A DNA stretch of 64,000 nucleotides from Shimia sp040225985. Lineage in GTDB: Bacteria; Pseudomonadota; Alphaproteobacteria; Rhodobacterales; Rhodobacteraceae. A model generated the notes under the pieces. That model searched no databases. It was not told the DNA's origin and saw nothing but the letters and a program-made list of their open reading frames with translations. Where the stretch lies: contig NZ_JBBPEU010000002.1 in NCBI RefSeq assembly GCF_040225985.1, forward strand, positions 372,001 through 436,000, written 5' to 3'. A program made the translations under genes and the position numbers. Of this stretch, positions 34,523 through 44,971 are shown one piece after another. Numbering within the stretch: position 1 is the first letter of the stretch; the number at the start of each line of letters is the position of its first letter.

Positions 34523-34586
34523 GTGTCGCCAGAATCACGCCCGCAGCCCCACCCCTTGTAGTCGGCTGCCCGATCGACATCGATAT

Positions 34587-34605
34587 ATAGCACAATTTGT
34601 GCTAT
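34587..34605. promoter_or_regulatory. Perfect 19-nt palindrome upstream of dnaB
   Basis: ATAGCACAA-T-TTGTGCTAT: nine-base arms without mismatch around one central base. This is a textbook dimeric operator in a region with no regulator gene. It lies between the pyrE terminator and the dnaB start. The binding protein is unknown. Confidence 0.7.
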
Positions 34606-34647
34606 CCATGCGCAAGGCAGAAAAAGACTCACAGGTTTTGCGGGGGC

Positions 34648-34656
34648 TTATCCACA
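34648..34656 (+). promoter_or_regulatory. Perfect DnaA box upstream of dnaB
   Basis: TTATCCACA, the strongest DnaA box form, 68 nt before the dnaB start. It overlaps one of two direct copies of ACAGGTTTT (34631 and 34654). Suggests DnaA control of dnaB. Confidence 0.55.
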
Positions 34657-34723
34657 GGTTTTCCCAGATGGTATTGCGCCCGCGCTTCCTCTAGAACCGC
34701 TCCTACTGGGGAGACAGGCAAAA

Positions 34724-36208
34724 ATGAACGAAATCGCAACGATCAATCCGACCGGCGAAACCACTGACGCCGATCCGATGCCGCATTCCATCGAAGCTGA
34801 ACAGCAGCTTCTGGGTGCGATCCTGACAAACAATGATATCTATGACCGCGTGGCCTCGATTATCAATTCGAGCCATTTTTATGATCCGGTCCATGCCCGC
34901 ATTTACGAGGTTGCAGCAGCCCGTATTGCCAAAAACAACCTCGCGACGCCCGTAACGCTCAAGGCGTTTTTGGAAGACGACGAGGGCCTTAAGGAACTGG
35001 GCGGTCCGGCCTATCTGGCCCGTCTCGCAGGGGCGGCGATCTCGGCGTTTGCGGCGCGTGACTATGCGCAGATGATCTATGATATGGCGATCCGCCGCGA
35101 ATTGATCGGTCTTGGCAACAATATCGCCACCAAGGCCCAGAAGGTCGATGTTGCCTCGGAACCGAAGGAACAGATCGTCGAGGCCGAACAGGCGCTTTAT
35201 CAGCTGTCCGAGCAAGGACAGACCGAAAGCGGCTTTGTCTCGTTCCTGAAAGCGGTGACCGAGGCCGTCAACGTGACCAACCAGGCCTATGAGCGTGGCG
35301 GCGGCATGGCGGGTGTGTCGACCGGCCTTGTGGATCTCGACAAACAACTGGGGGGCCTGCACCCCTCGGACCTTCTGATCCTTGCCGGACGTCCCTCAAT
35401 GGGGAAAACCTCGCTTGCGACCAACATCGCCTTCAACGTCGCCAAGGCGTACAAGAAAGGCAAGCGCAGCGATGGCACCGAAGGCGCGATTGATGGCGGC
35501 GTGGTCGGGTTCTTCTCACTCGAGATGAGCGCCGAACAGTTGGCAGGGCGTATTCTGGCCGAGGCGTCCGAGATTTCCTCGCACAAGATCCGTCAGGGCG
35601 ACCTGACCGAAGCCGAATTCCGCCGTTTTGTGGATGCCGCGAAAGAGCTTGAAGCCTGCCCGCTGTTCATTGACGACACCCCTGCCCTGCCGATTTCCCA
35701 ACTGGCAGCGCGGGCACGGCGGTTGAAGCGGACGCATGGTCTGGACGTGCTGATCATCGACTATCTGCAACTCTGTCGCGGCATGTCGGACAACCGCGTG
35801 AACGAAATCGCGGAAATCTCGATGGGGATGAAGGCGATTGCAAAGGAGTTGAACATCCCCGTGATTGCGCTGTCGCAGCTGTCGCGTCAGGTGGAAAGCC
35901 GCGACGACAAACGGCCGCAACTGTCGGACCTGCGGGAATCAGGCTCGATCGAGCAGGACGCCGACGTGGTGATGTTCGTGTTCCGCGAAGAATACTACAA
36001 AGAACGCGAAAAGCCGGGCGATCACGAGCTGGAAAAGCTGGAAGAATGGAAAGAGGCGATGGAGCGACTGCACGGCAAGGCCGAGGTGATCGTGGGCAAA
36101 CAACGTCACGGCCCGATTGGCACCGTCGAGCTGTCCTTCGAGGCGCAGTTCACGCGGTTTGGCAACCTTGTGAAACCGTGGCAGCAACAGGATGACGGGG
36201 GTTTCTGA
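34724..36208 (+). CDS. dnaB: Replicative DNA helicase DnaB
   Basis: A 494-aa hexameric 5'-3' replication fork helicase. N-terminal primase-interacting domain (PHSIEAEQQLLGAIL), then RecA-like core with Walker A GRPSMGKTS, Walker B VLIIDYLQL and ALSQLSRQVESRDDKRPQLSDLRESGSIEQDAD. A GGGGAGACAGG ribosome site precedes the ATG. A 30-residue Gly/Lys insertion (YKKGKRSDGTEGAIDGG) follows Walker A, as in other alphaproteobacterial DnaB. Upstream region holds DnaA boxes and a palindrome. Confidence 0.97.
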   Translation: MNEIATINPTGETTDADPMPHSIEAEQQLLGAILTNNDIYDRVASIINSSHFYDPVHARIYEVAAARIAKNNLATPVTLKAFLEDDEGLKELGGPAYLARLAGAAISAFAARDYAQMIYDMAIRRELIGLGNNIATKAQKVDVASEPKEQIVEAEQALYQLSEQGQTESGFVSFLKAVTEAVNVTNQAYERGGGMAGVSTGLVDLDKQLGGLHPSDLLILAGRPSMGKTSLATNIAFNVAKAYKKGKRSDGTEGAIDGGVVGFFSLEMSAEQLAGRILAEASEISSHKIRQGDLTEAEFRRFVDAAKELEACPLFIDDTPALPISQLAARARRLKRTHGLDVLIIDYLQLCRGMSDNRVNEIAEISMGMKAIAKELNIPVIALSQLSRQVESRDDKRPQLSDLRESGSIEQDADVVMFVFREEYYKEREKPGDHELEKLEEWKEAMERLHGKAEVIVGKQRHGPIGTVELSFEAQFTRFGNLVKPWQQQDDGGF

Positions 36209-36236
36209 ACCCTGCTGCAGCAGGATGCCTGCGGCG

Positions 36237-36260
36237 CGAGTATTTTTGGCAAGATGAAGA
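36237..36260 (+). repeat. Recurring intergenic 3' element, copy 2
   Basis: CGAGTATTTTTGGCAAGATG with flanking GAAGA, preceded by GCAGG-ATG-CCTGC. Related copies at 29229-29252 and 52742-52766. Hairpin plus T-run makes it a terminator-like 3' element of dnaB. Confidence 0.5.
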
Positions 36261-36367
36261 CAGGGGACGCGCAAACCGCAAGCGGGGTTTGCGCGTTCTT
36301 TCGTTCTGATCCTCAGTTTACGCCTTTCCCTCTTGACCTTGGCGTGAGAGCCGTCAACAAACACCGC

Positions 36368-37402
36368 ATGGCTACCGGTAAACTGACAATCGACCTTGAT
36401 GCGCTGATCTCGAATTGGAAGGCGCTGGATTCCATGACCGCTTGCGAGACCGCTGCGGTTGTCAAGGCGGATGGTTACGGGCTGGGTGCGGATCGCGTCG
36501 CGCGGGCCCTGGCGCGGGCCGGTGCGCGCAAGTTCTTCGTGGCCGTGGCAGAAGAAGGCGTCGCCCTGCGTCAGGCGTTGGGGCCTGGCCCCGAGATCAA
36601 TGTCTTTTCGGGACACATGTCGGGGGATACCGACATGATTTCAGACATGCAGCTGGTGCCGATGCTGAACTCGATTGACCAGATGCTGCGTCATGTCGAG
36701 GCCCTGCCCGGCGCGCCGTTTGGCATTCAGCTGGACACCGGCATGAACCGTCTGGGTATGGAGGCTGCCGAATGGGGCGCCGTGCGCGAAATTGCGGCCA
36801 GCCAGAACCCCACGCTGGTGATGTCGCATCTGGCCTGTGCCGATGATCCTGAACACCCTATGAACCCCACCCAGCTGCGCGTGTTTCACGAGATGACCGC
36901 CGGATTTGACGCCCCCCGATCACTGGCAGCAACGGGCGGGATTCTTCTGGGAGAGGACTATCATTTTGAACTGACCCGCCCCGGTATCGGTCTTTATGGC
37001 GGGATGCCCTTTGTCGACGCCACCCCGGTCGCCGCCCTGTCGATCCCCGTGCTCCAGGTGCGCGACGTGGAAGAGGGCGAAACCGTGGGCTATTCGAATA
37101 CGTGGATGGCCGAAAGACCCAGCCGCGTGGCCACCATCGCGGCGGGCTATGCCGACGGGATCATCCGGGCCATGGGCGCGGAGGCCTGGGTCCATGCCGG
37201 GGACACGCCCTGCAAGATCATCGGGCGGATCTCGATGGATCTGATTGGCGTCGACATCACCGATCTCGGGGAAGAGCCGGATCATCTGGACCTTCTGGGA
37301 CGGCATCAGTCTGTCGATACGCTGGCCGATGCTGCGGGCACCATAGGCTATGAAATCCTGACGTCGATGGGCGCGCGCTATGGGCGCCGGTACAAGGGAT
37401 GA
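36368..37402 (+). CDS. alr: Alanine racemase
   Basis: A 344-aa PLP enzyme giving D-alanine for peptidoglycan. PLP lysine in AVVKADGYGLG near the N terminus, LDTGMNRLG, YGG and RISMDLIGVDIT are present, with the catalytic Tyr region VGYSNTW. The ATG at 36368 (MATGKLTIDLDALI) fits the family start; a longer reading back to 36254 crosses the dnaB 3' element and is rejected. Overlaps mlaE (ATGA). Confidence 0.95.
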   Translation: MATGKLTIDLDALISNWKALDSMTACETAAVVKADGYGLGADRVARALARAGARKFFVAVAEEGVALRQALGPGPEINVFSGHMSGDTDMISDMQLVPMLNSIDQMLRHVEALPGAPFGIQLDTGMNRLGMEAAEWGAVREIAASQNPTLVMSHLACADDPEHPMNPTQLRVFHEMTAGFDAPRSLAATGGILLGEDYHFELTRPGIGLYGGMPFVDATPVAALSIPVLQVRDVEEGETVGYSNTWMAERPSRVATIAAGYADGIIRAMGAEAWVHAGDTPCKIIGRISMDLIGVDITDLGEEPDHLDLLGRHQSVDTLADAAGTIGYEILTSMGARYGRRYKG

Positions 37403-38181
37403 TCCTGACCGCGCCCCTGGCGGCAATCGGCCGCGCGACCCTGGCGTTTTTCGCCCTGATCGGACAGGTCACGCTGTTTGCCCTGTCGGCGGTCAGCCAT
37501 ATCTTCCGTCCGCCTTTCTATGGCCGCGAATTCCTGATGGCGCTGTTCAACATCGGCTGGCTGTCGCTGCCGGTAGTGGGCCTGACCGCGATCTTCACCG
37601 GCGGCGCGCTAGCCTTGCAGATCTATGACGGCGGCAGCCGCTTTTCCGCCGAGGCCGTGGTGCCCCAGATCGTCGCCATCGGCATGGTGCGGGAACTGGG
37701 GCCAGTGCTGGTCGGTCTGATGGTGGCCGCACGGGTGACCTCGTCGATCGCGGCGGAAATCGCCACCATGAAAGTCACCGAGCAGATCGACGCGCTGACC
37801 ACCCTGTCGACCCATCCGATGAAATACCTGACCGCGCCGCGCCTGCTGGCGGCGCTGCTCGTGGTGCCGGTGCTGGTGGGGATCGGGGACATCATCGGCA
37901 TCTATGGCGGTTTTGTCGTCGGTACGCAGCAACTGGGCTTTAACCCGGCCACCTATGTCCAGAACACGGTCGATTTCCTCGAACGCAGCGATATCGTGTC
38001 CTCTCTGATCAAGGGATCGGTGTTTGGTGGCATTGCCGCGATCATGGGCTGTTACTACGGCATGAATTCGGGTCGTGGCGCCCAGGGCGTGGGACGCGCC
38101 ACCAAAGCCAGCGTGCAGGCGGCCGCCGTGCTGATCCTTGCTGCCAACTTCCTGCTGACATCGTTGTTTTTCACGTCATGA
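37399..38181 (+). CDS. mlaE: MlaE-family ABC permease
   Basis: A 260-aa permease with about five or six helices and the MlaE/YrbE signature (TGGALALQIYDGGSRF, VVPQIVAIGMVRELGPVLVGLMVAARVTSSIAAEIATMKVTEQIDAL). Part of an inner-membrane complex that moves phospholipids between membranes. Starts within the alr stop and overlaps mlaF by 4 nt. No MlaD (MCE) gene is adjacent. Confidence 0.93.
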   Translation: MILTAPLAAIGRATLAFFALIGQVTLFALSAVSHIFRPPFYGREFLMALFNIGWLSLPVVGLTAIFTGGALALQIYDGGSRFSAEAVVPQIVAIGMVRELGPVLVGLMVAARVTSSIAAEIATMKVTEQIDALTTLSTHPMKYLTAPRLLAALLVVPVLVGIGDIIGIYGGFVVGTQQLGFNPATYVQNTVDFLERSDIVSSLIKGSVFGGIAAIMGCYYGMNSGRGAQGVGRATKASVQAAAVLILAANFLLTSLFFTS

Positions 38182-38924
38182 TCACATTCGAGAACGTTCA
38201 TAAGACCTTTGGCTCAAAGCATGTTTTGCGGGGCGTGAACCTGCATGTGCCCAAGGGGGAATCGATGGTCATCATCGGTGGCTCGGGCACGGGCAAGTCG
38301 GTCACGCTCAAATGCGTGCTGGGTCTGATCACGCCGGATCAGGGCACGATCACGGTGGATGGCAAGGACGCGACCAAGGGCGACAGGGATGCGTTCCTCG
38401 CCCGGTTCGGGATGCTGTTTCAGGGCGGCGCGCTTTTTGACTCGCTCACCGTCTGGCAGAACGTGGCGTTCCGGCTGTTGCGCGGGTCGCTCAAGCGTCC
38501 CAAACAGGAAGCGCGCGACATCGCCATCGAGAAACTGCGCCGGGTTGGCCTGACTCCGGATGTGGCAGATCTCTTTCCCTCGGAACTTTCCGGCGGGATG
38601 CAGAAACGGGTCGGCCTGGCCCGGGCCATCGCCGCCGAACCCGAGATCATCTTCTTCGACGAACCGACCACCGGTCTGGACCCGATCATGGCTGGTGTCA
38701 TCAATGACCTGATCCGCGAGATCGTCGTGGAAATGGGCGCCACGGCCATGACGATCACCCACGACATGACTTCGGTCCGCGCCATCGCCGACAAGGTTGC
38801 CATGCTGCATGACGGCGTAATCCAGTGGACCGGCCCTGTGGGCGAGATGGACAATTCGGGCGACCCCTACCTGACCCAGTTCATCTCGGGCAGCGCCGAG
38901 GGGCCGATCGAGGCGGTGCGCTAG
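38178..38924 (+). CDS. mlaF: MlaF-family ABC ATPase
   Basis: A 248-aa ABC ATPase. Walker A GGSGTGKSVT, signature LSGGMQKRVGLARA, Walker B EIIFFDEPTTGLDP. Partner of the overlapping MlaE permease. Followed by an unrelated promoter-free gap of 64 nt to the PqiA-like gene. Confidence 0.93.
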   Translation: MITFENVHKTFGSKHVLRGVNLHVPKGESMVIIGGSGTGKSVTLKCVLGLITPDQGTITVDGKDATKGDRDAFLARFGMLFQGGALFDSLTVWQNVAFRLLRGSLKRPKQEARDIAIEKLRRVGLTPDVADLFPSELSGGMQKRVGLARAIAAEPEIIFFDEPTTGLDPIMAGVINDLIREIVVEMGATAMTITHDMTSVRAIADKVAMLHDGVIQWTGPVGEMDNSGDPYLTQFISGSAEGPIEAVR

Positions 38925-38988
38925 CCGCGAGTTTTGCCGGAAAACTCGTCCCTTGCAGCCTTGCGTTCCAGCCCCTAGGTCAGGCCAC

Positions 38989-39417
38989 ATGATCCTGCGT
39001 CTTGCCAACTTGTCCCTGTTCCTGCTGTTCCCTATCGCGTGGTTTGCTCCTCTTTTGCACGCGGGGCTTTTGCCGATATTCGGTCTCAGCGAGATTTCGA
39101 TCATCACCGGGCTGCAATCCCTTTGGGGCACGGACCCGGCGCTCGCGCTGCTGGTCACGTTTCTGGCGATTTTCGCCCCCTACATGAAAACCATCGGGCT
39201 TTCGCTCATCCAGTTCGGACTGATGCGGCGCAAGGTGCTGCCGGTTCTGGAAATCCTCGGCAAACTGGCGATGGCGGATGTGTTCCTGATCGCGCTTTAT
39301 GTGGTGATCGTGAAAGGCGCGGGATATGTCACGGTCGAAACCGGCTGGGGGCTATACCTGTTTACCGGCTGCGTTTTGGCGTCGCTCGCAATAAGCCATT
39401 TGACCCGCCGCCGTTAA
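38989..39417 (+). CDS. Short PqiA-family membrane protein
   Basis: A 142-aa protein with about four helices and one PqiA domain, instead of the two found in full-length PqiA. Helices around residues 5-25, 45-62, 82-104 and 112-132; no zinc-ribbon cysteines. In E. coli PqiA works with MCE protein PqiB in lipid transport, and the neighbouring mlaEF genes support a similar envelope role. ATG at 38989 (MILRLANLSLFLLF). Confidence 0.75.
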   Translation: MILRLANLSLFLLFPIAWFAPLLHAGLLPIFGLSEISIITGLQSLWGTDPALALLVTFLAIFAPYMKTIGLSLIQFGLMRRKVLPVLEILGKLAMADVFLIALYVVIVKGAGYVTVETGWGLYLFTGCVLASLAISHLTRRR

Positions 39418-39435
39418 GCGTTCAAAAACGCCGGC

Positions 39436-40803
<1,368 letters not shown>

Positions 40804-40838
40804 CCGCCAAAACCGGCGGCAGAGGGAACGGAAAGCGC

Positions 40839-41393
40839 ATGGAAGGTTTCACCATTATCGACGGCGTCGTCGCGGGCGTCATCATTATTTCGGCCCTGCT
40901 GGCCTATAGCCGCGGCGTCGTGCGCGAAGTCATGGCGATTGCCGGATGGGTAGCCGCCGCCGTTCTGGCGTTCATCTTTGCGCCGCAGGTCGAGCCGCTG
41001 GTCAAGGAAGTGCCGGTTCTGGGCGAATACCTCGCCGACAGTTGCGAATTGTCGATCATTGCCGCCTTTGCCGCCGTCTTTGCTCTGGCCCTTGTGGTGG
41101 TGTCGCTGTTCACGCCGCTGTTTTCGTCGCTGGTGCAACGCTCTGCCCTTGGGGGTGTGGATCAGGGGCTCGGGTTCCTGTTCGGCGTGCTGCGCGGCAT
41201 CCTGTTGGTGGCGATCGCATTCTTTGTTTACGAAACCGTTGTGACCTCGCAGACCATCACCATGGTGGATGAGAGCCGTTCGGCTGCCGTATTCAGCCGC
41301 ATGACCAACCGCATCGAAGAGCGGGATCCGGAACAGGCGCTTGGCTGGATCACCCAGCAATACGAAGAGCTGGTCGGCGTCTGCGAACAGTAA
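40839..41393 (+). CDS. cvpA: CvpA family membrane protein
   Basis: A 184-aa colicin-V-production family protein with four helices (about residues 8-25, 32-50, 72-95 and 108-130) and the GxxRGxxRE segment SRGVVREVMAIAGW. Usually precedes purF directly; here purF is 5.2 kb downstream, beyond three envelope genes. Followed by a terminator. Confidence 0.92.
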   Translation: MEGFTIIDGVVAGVIIISALLAYSRGVVREVMAIAGWVAAAVLAFIFAPQVEPLVKEVPVLGEYLADSCELSIIAAFAAVFALALVVVSLFTPLFSSLVQRSALGGVDQGLGFLFGVLRGILLVAIAFFVYETVVTSQTITMVDESRSAAVFSRMTNRIEERDPEQALGWITQQYEELVGVCEQ

Positions 41394-41415
41394 GCCTGTA
41401 TCATTGACTGCACAG

Positions 41416-41439
41416 CGCCCGCCCCATAGCGGGCGTTTT
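41416..41439 (+). terminator. Terminator after cvpA
   Basis: CGCCCGC (41416-41422) and GCGGGCG (41429-41435) followed by TTTT. Confidence 0.85.
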
Positions 41440-41519
41440 GCGTTGCAAAGTTTACTTTGTGAAAAGGCCCTTTGGCGCTACCCTTTTCCCAATCAAGCGA
41501 TTTTCAGCGGAGAAGTAAC

Positions 41520-43445
41520 ATGCTCAAACACATTTTGGCCGTGGCTTTGGCCGGTGCGACGGCCCTACCGGCACTGGCCCAGATTGTGCCATCCAAGGAA
41601 TCCCTAGCCGGAGTTTATCCCGGCAAAACCTATTCGCCCTATGCCCAGCGCGGGTTCCCTAGCCGCGTTTACTGGGGCGAAACCCACCTTCATACCGCGC
41701 TGTCGCCCGATGCGGGGTTGTTCGGCAATACGCTGGGACTGGACGAGGCGTGGCGCTTTGCCCGTGGCGAAGAGGTCGTGTCCTCCACCGGCCTGCCGGT
41801 CAAGCTGGCCCGGCCGCTGGACTTCATGGCGCTGACCGATCACTCGGACATGATGGGCTTTGCCACCGACATGTTTGACGGGGCCCCTGCCATCCTGGCC
41901 AGCGATCAGGGACGCGGCTGGTACGAAGAAATGCAGAAAGGCGGTGAAGCATCTGCCAATGCCGCACTGGACCTGATCACCAACTTTGCCCAAGGGACGC
42001 TGGACCCCGAACTGGTCAAGGCCTACTCTCCCGGCTCGCCCGCCTATAACAGTGTGTGGCAACAGGTCATCGACGCCGCCGAAAAATACAACGAGCCAGG
42101 TCACTTCACCGCCTTCATCGCCTATGAATGGACGTCGCTGGTCAAGGGCAACAACCTGCACCGCAACGTGATCTTGCGCGACGACGCCGCCAAGGCCGAA
42201 CAGGTTCTGCCGATGGTGACACAGCCGCCCGTAGGATCGACCGATCCGCTGGACCTGTACAAATGGCTTGAAGACTACGAGGCCCGCACCGGCGGCCATG
42301 CCCTTGCCATCGCGCATAACGGTAACCTGTCGAACGGCCTGATGTTCCCGGTGGATGCGCAATATACCGGCAAGGAAATCGACGAAACCTATGTTCTGGC
42401 GCGCAACAAGTGGGAACCACTTTACGAGGTCACCCAGATCAAGGGCGATGGCGAAACCCACCCCTATCTCAGCCCGGAAGATGAATTTGCCGATTACGAA
42501 ACCTGGGATGCCGGCAACCTTGACTTGTCCGCGGCCAAAACCGAGGACATGCTGAGCGGAGAATATGCTCGCGAGGCGCTGAAACAGGGGCTCTTGCTTG
42601 AGGCGAAACTGGGCACCAACCCTTACAAGTTCGGCATGGTCGGGTCGACCGACAGCCACACCTCGCTATCCACTGGGGACGAGGACAACTATTTCGGCAA
42701 GGCCACTTCGGCAGAACCGTCCCTGACGCGTGTCTTCCATCCGTTCACTGAAACCGAGAACGGCATCTTCCCGGGCTGGTCGCTGAGCGCATCAGGCTAT
42801 ACCGGTGTCTGGGCCACCGAGAACACCCGCGATGCCATCTGGGATGCGATGGCCCGCAAAGAGGTCTATGCCACCACGGGGCCGCGCATGATGGTGCGGT
42901 TCTTCGGCGGGTGGGACTATACCGAGACCGACCTGCGCACCCGCAACCCCGCCTTCCCCGGTTATGAAAAAGGCGTGCCCATGGGCGGCGATCTGCAAAA
43001 GGCCCCTGACGGTGCGACTGCACCCAGCTTCATGGTCTATGCCCTGCGCGATCCCATCGGGGCCAATCTTGACCGGATCCAGATCATCAAGGGCTGGCGG
43101 GACGCGGACGGGGCGCTGAATGAAAAGGTCTATGACGTGAGCTGGTCCGACAACCGCACACCGGATGCCAATGGTAAACTGCCCCCTGTCGGCAACACGG
43201 TTGACCTCGAAGCGGCCAGCTGGACCAACACGATCGGCGCGGCGGAACTGGCAACGGTCTGGACCGACCCCGATTTCGACTCGGCCCAGCAAGCATTCTA
43301 CTATGCCCGCGTGATCGAGATCCCGACACCGCGCTGGGTGGTCTATGACAAGGTGCGCCTTGGCGCGGAACTGCCCGAGGATGCGGTCCTGACCGGACAA
43401 GAGCGGGCCTATACTTCGCCCATCTGGTACACACCCGAGGGGTGA
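41520..43445 (+). CDS. DUF3604 periplasmic PHP-like metalloprotein
   Basis: A 641-aa exported protein with a 20-residue signal peptide (MLKHILAVALAGATALPALA). DUF3604 proteins have a PHP-like fold: metal-binding GETHLHTALSPDAG near residue 55, TDHSDMMG near 108, AIAHNGN and GSTDSHTSL later in the chain. This suggests a metal-dependent phosphoesterase or related hydrolase. ATG at 41520 with GCGGAGAAG upstream. First of three envelope genes between cvpA and purF, with its own terminator. Substrate unknown. Confidence 0.85.
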   Translation: MLKHILAVALAGATALPALAQIVPSKESLAGVYPGKTYSPYAQRGFPSRVYWGETHLHTALSPDAGLFGNTLGLDEAWRFARGEEVVSSTGLPVKLARPLDFMALTDHSDMMGFATDMFDGAPAILASDQGRGWYEEMQKGGEASANAALDLITNFAQGTLDPELVKAYSPGSPAYNSVWQQVIDAAEKYNEPGHFTAFIAYEWTSLVKGNNLHRNVILRDDAAKAEQVLPMVTQPPVGSTDPLDLYKWLEDYEARTGGHALAIAHNGNLSNGLMFPVDAQYTGKEIDETYVLARNKWEPLYEVTQIKGDGETHPYLSPEDEFADYETWDAGNLDLSAAKTEDMLSGEYAREALKQGLLLEAKLGTNPYKFGMVGSTDSHTSLSTGDEDNYFGKATSAEPSLTRVFHPFTETENGIFPGWSLSASGYTGVWATENTRDAIWDAMARKEVYATTGPRMMVRFFGGWDYTETDLRTRNPAFPGYEKGVPMGGDLQKAPDGATAPSFMVYALRDPIGANLDRIQIIKGWRDADGALNEKVYDVSWSDNRTPDANGKLPPVGNTVDLEAASWTNTIGAAELATVWTDPDFDSAQQAFYYARVIEIPTPRWVVYDKVRLGAELPEDAVLTGQERAYTSPIWYTPEG

Positions 43446-43466
43446 TCCTCGCGTTGAACCCTGATG

Positions 43467-43496
43467 CGGGCCGGTGTCGATCGGCCCGTTATTTTT
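43467..43496 (+). terminator. Terminator after the DUF3604 gene
   Basis: CGGGCCG (43467-43473) and CGGCCCG (43482-43488) followed by TTATTTTT. Confidence 0.85.
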
Positions 43497-43589
43497 GGGA
43501 CATAAAGGTTTTGCATGGCCTTAACCGACCTGTCACCAAGCCGTTTCATTTCCACGCCAAGCGTTCTGCATCCAACAACGGAGAGCGAG

Positions 43590-44804
43590 ATGAAACGCAC
43601 CTATTCCCTGATGGCCTGCGCCCTGCTGGCCACCACCGCCACCACCGCCATGGCCGAAACCATCCAGGTCGGCCCGCGCCCGGCCTATCTGATCGACCGG
43701 ATGCCAGAAGGCCCGCTCAAGGCGCAACTGGCCGCCTGCGAGAACGGCCCGTTCAAGCGCACGGAATTTTCGATCGGGCACCGTGGCGCGCCACTGCAAT
43801 TCCCCGAGCACACGGTGGAATCGAACCGTGCCGCCGCGCGCATGGGCGCCGGAATCCTTGAATGCGACGTGACCTTCACCAAGGATAAGGAACTGGTCTG
43901 CCGTCACGCGCAAAATGACCTGCACACCACCACCAACATCCTGACCACCGATCTGGCCAAGACCTGCGTGACCCCCTTCACCCCGGCGTCGGGCGACAAG
44001 GGCGCCAAGGCCGAATGCCGCACTTCGGAAATCACGCTGGCCGAGTTCAGAACCCTGCGCGGCAAGATGGACGCTGCAGACAAATCGGCCACCACTGTCG
44101 CGGGCTATATGGACGGCACCGCAGGCTGGCGCACCGATCTCTACTCGGTCGAGGACGGCACGCTGATGACCCATGCCGAGTCGATCGCCCTGTTCAAAAA
44201 ACTTGGCGCCAAGTTCACACCCGAACTGAAATCGCCATCGGTTGAAATGCCGTTCGAGGGCTTTACACAGGCGATGTACGCCCAGAAGCTGATCGACGAA
44301 TACAAGGCCGCTGGCATTCCTGCCAAGGACGTCTTCCCGCAGTCCTTCAATCTGGAAGACGTGCTTTACTGGATCGAGAATGAACCCGAGTTCGGCAAAC
44401 AGGCGGTCTATCTTGACGGGCGCTACGATGTCGAAGGGTTTGACTATATGAACCCTGAAACCTTCGCGCCTTCGATGCAGGAACTGGCCGACAAGGGCGT
44501 GAACTATATCGCACCGCCGATGTGGATGCTGGTCACGACCGACAGAGACAAGATCGTCGCGTCGCCCTATGCAAAGGCCGCCAAAGAGGCCGGTCTGAAA
44601 ATCGTGACCTGGACGCTGGAACGTTCGGGGCCGCTGACCACCGGCGGCGGCTGGTACTTCCAGTCGGTCAAGGACACCATCGACACGGATGCGGATTACT
44701 ACTCGATGCTGCATGCTCTGCACACCGAGGTGGGGATCGAGGGCATTTTCTCGGACTGGCCCGCGACCGTGACCTACTATGCGAGCTGCATGAATCTGGA
44801 CTAA
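43590..44804 (+). CDS. Periplasmic glycerophosphodiester phosphodiesterase
   Basis: A 404-aa exported GDPD-family enzyme. Signal peptide residues 1-22 (ending TTAMA). Catalytic signature IGHRGAPLQFPEHTVES near residue 65 (HRG and E/H pair) and ECDVTFTKDKELVCRHAQNDLHTTTN contain the catalytic and metal residues. It cleaves glycerophosphodiesters to glycerol-3-phosphate. Longer than the 250-residue core, with extra Cys-containing loops (KTCVTPF, KAECRT), as in GlpQ-like secreted forms. ATG at 43590 after CGGAGAGCGAG. Confidence 0.92.
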   Translation: MKRTYSLMACALLATTATTAMAETIQVGPRPAYLIDRMPEGPLKAQLAACENGPFKRTEFSIGHRGAPLQFPEHTVESNRAAARMGAGILECDVTFTKDKELVCRHAQNDLHTTTNILTTDLAKTCVTPFTPASGDKGAKAECRTSEITLAEFRTLRGKMDAADKSATTVAGYMDGTAGWRTDLYSVEDGTLMTHAESIALFKKLGAKFTPELKSPSVEMPFEGFTQAMYAQKLIDEYKAAGIPAKDVFPQSFNLEDVLYWIENEPEFGKQAVYLDGRYDVEGFDYMNPETFAPSMQELADKGVNYIAPPMWMLVTTDRDKIVASPYAKAAKEAGLKIVTWTLERSGPLTTGGGWYFQSVKDTIDTDADYYSMLHALHTEVGIEGIFSDWPATVTYYASCMNLD

Positions 44805-44823
44805 GGGGGCTGCAATCGGGACA

Positions 44824-44862
44824 CGCGCGGTCTTTTTGCGTCGGGCCGCGCGTTTTCTTTTT
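44824..44862 (+). terminator. Terminator after the GDPD gene
   Basis: CGCGCGG (44824-44830) and CCGCGCG (44846-44852) with a 15-nt loop, followed by TTTTCTTTTT. Confidence 0.75.
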
Positions 44863-44971
44863 GTGTCAGGCCGCCACGCAAATCAGCGCAGGCTTGGCCA
44901 TAAGGCTTGCCTGAACAGGCGGGGCGTTGCATCGTTTGGGGGACACTCGCCTTTCTGATGGAACCCTGCCG

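Noticed and set aside
34608..34694. 28-codon open frame right after the 19-nt palindrome
   Set aside because: Too short, overlaps a DnaA box and lacks a ribosome site; not listed as a gene, though the position is curious.
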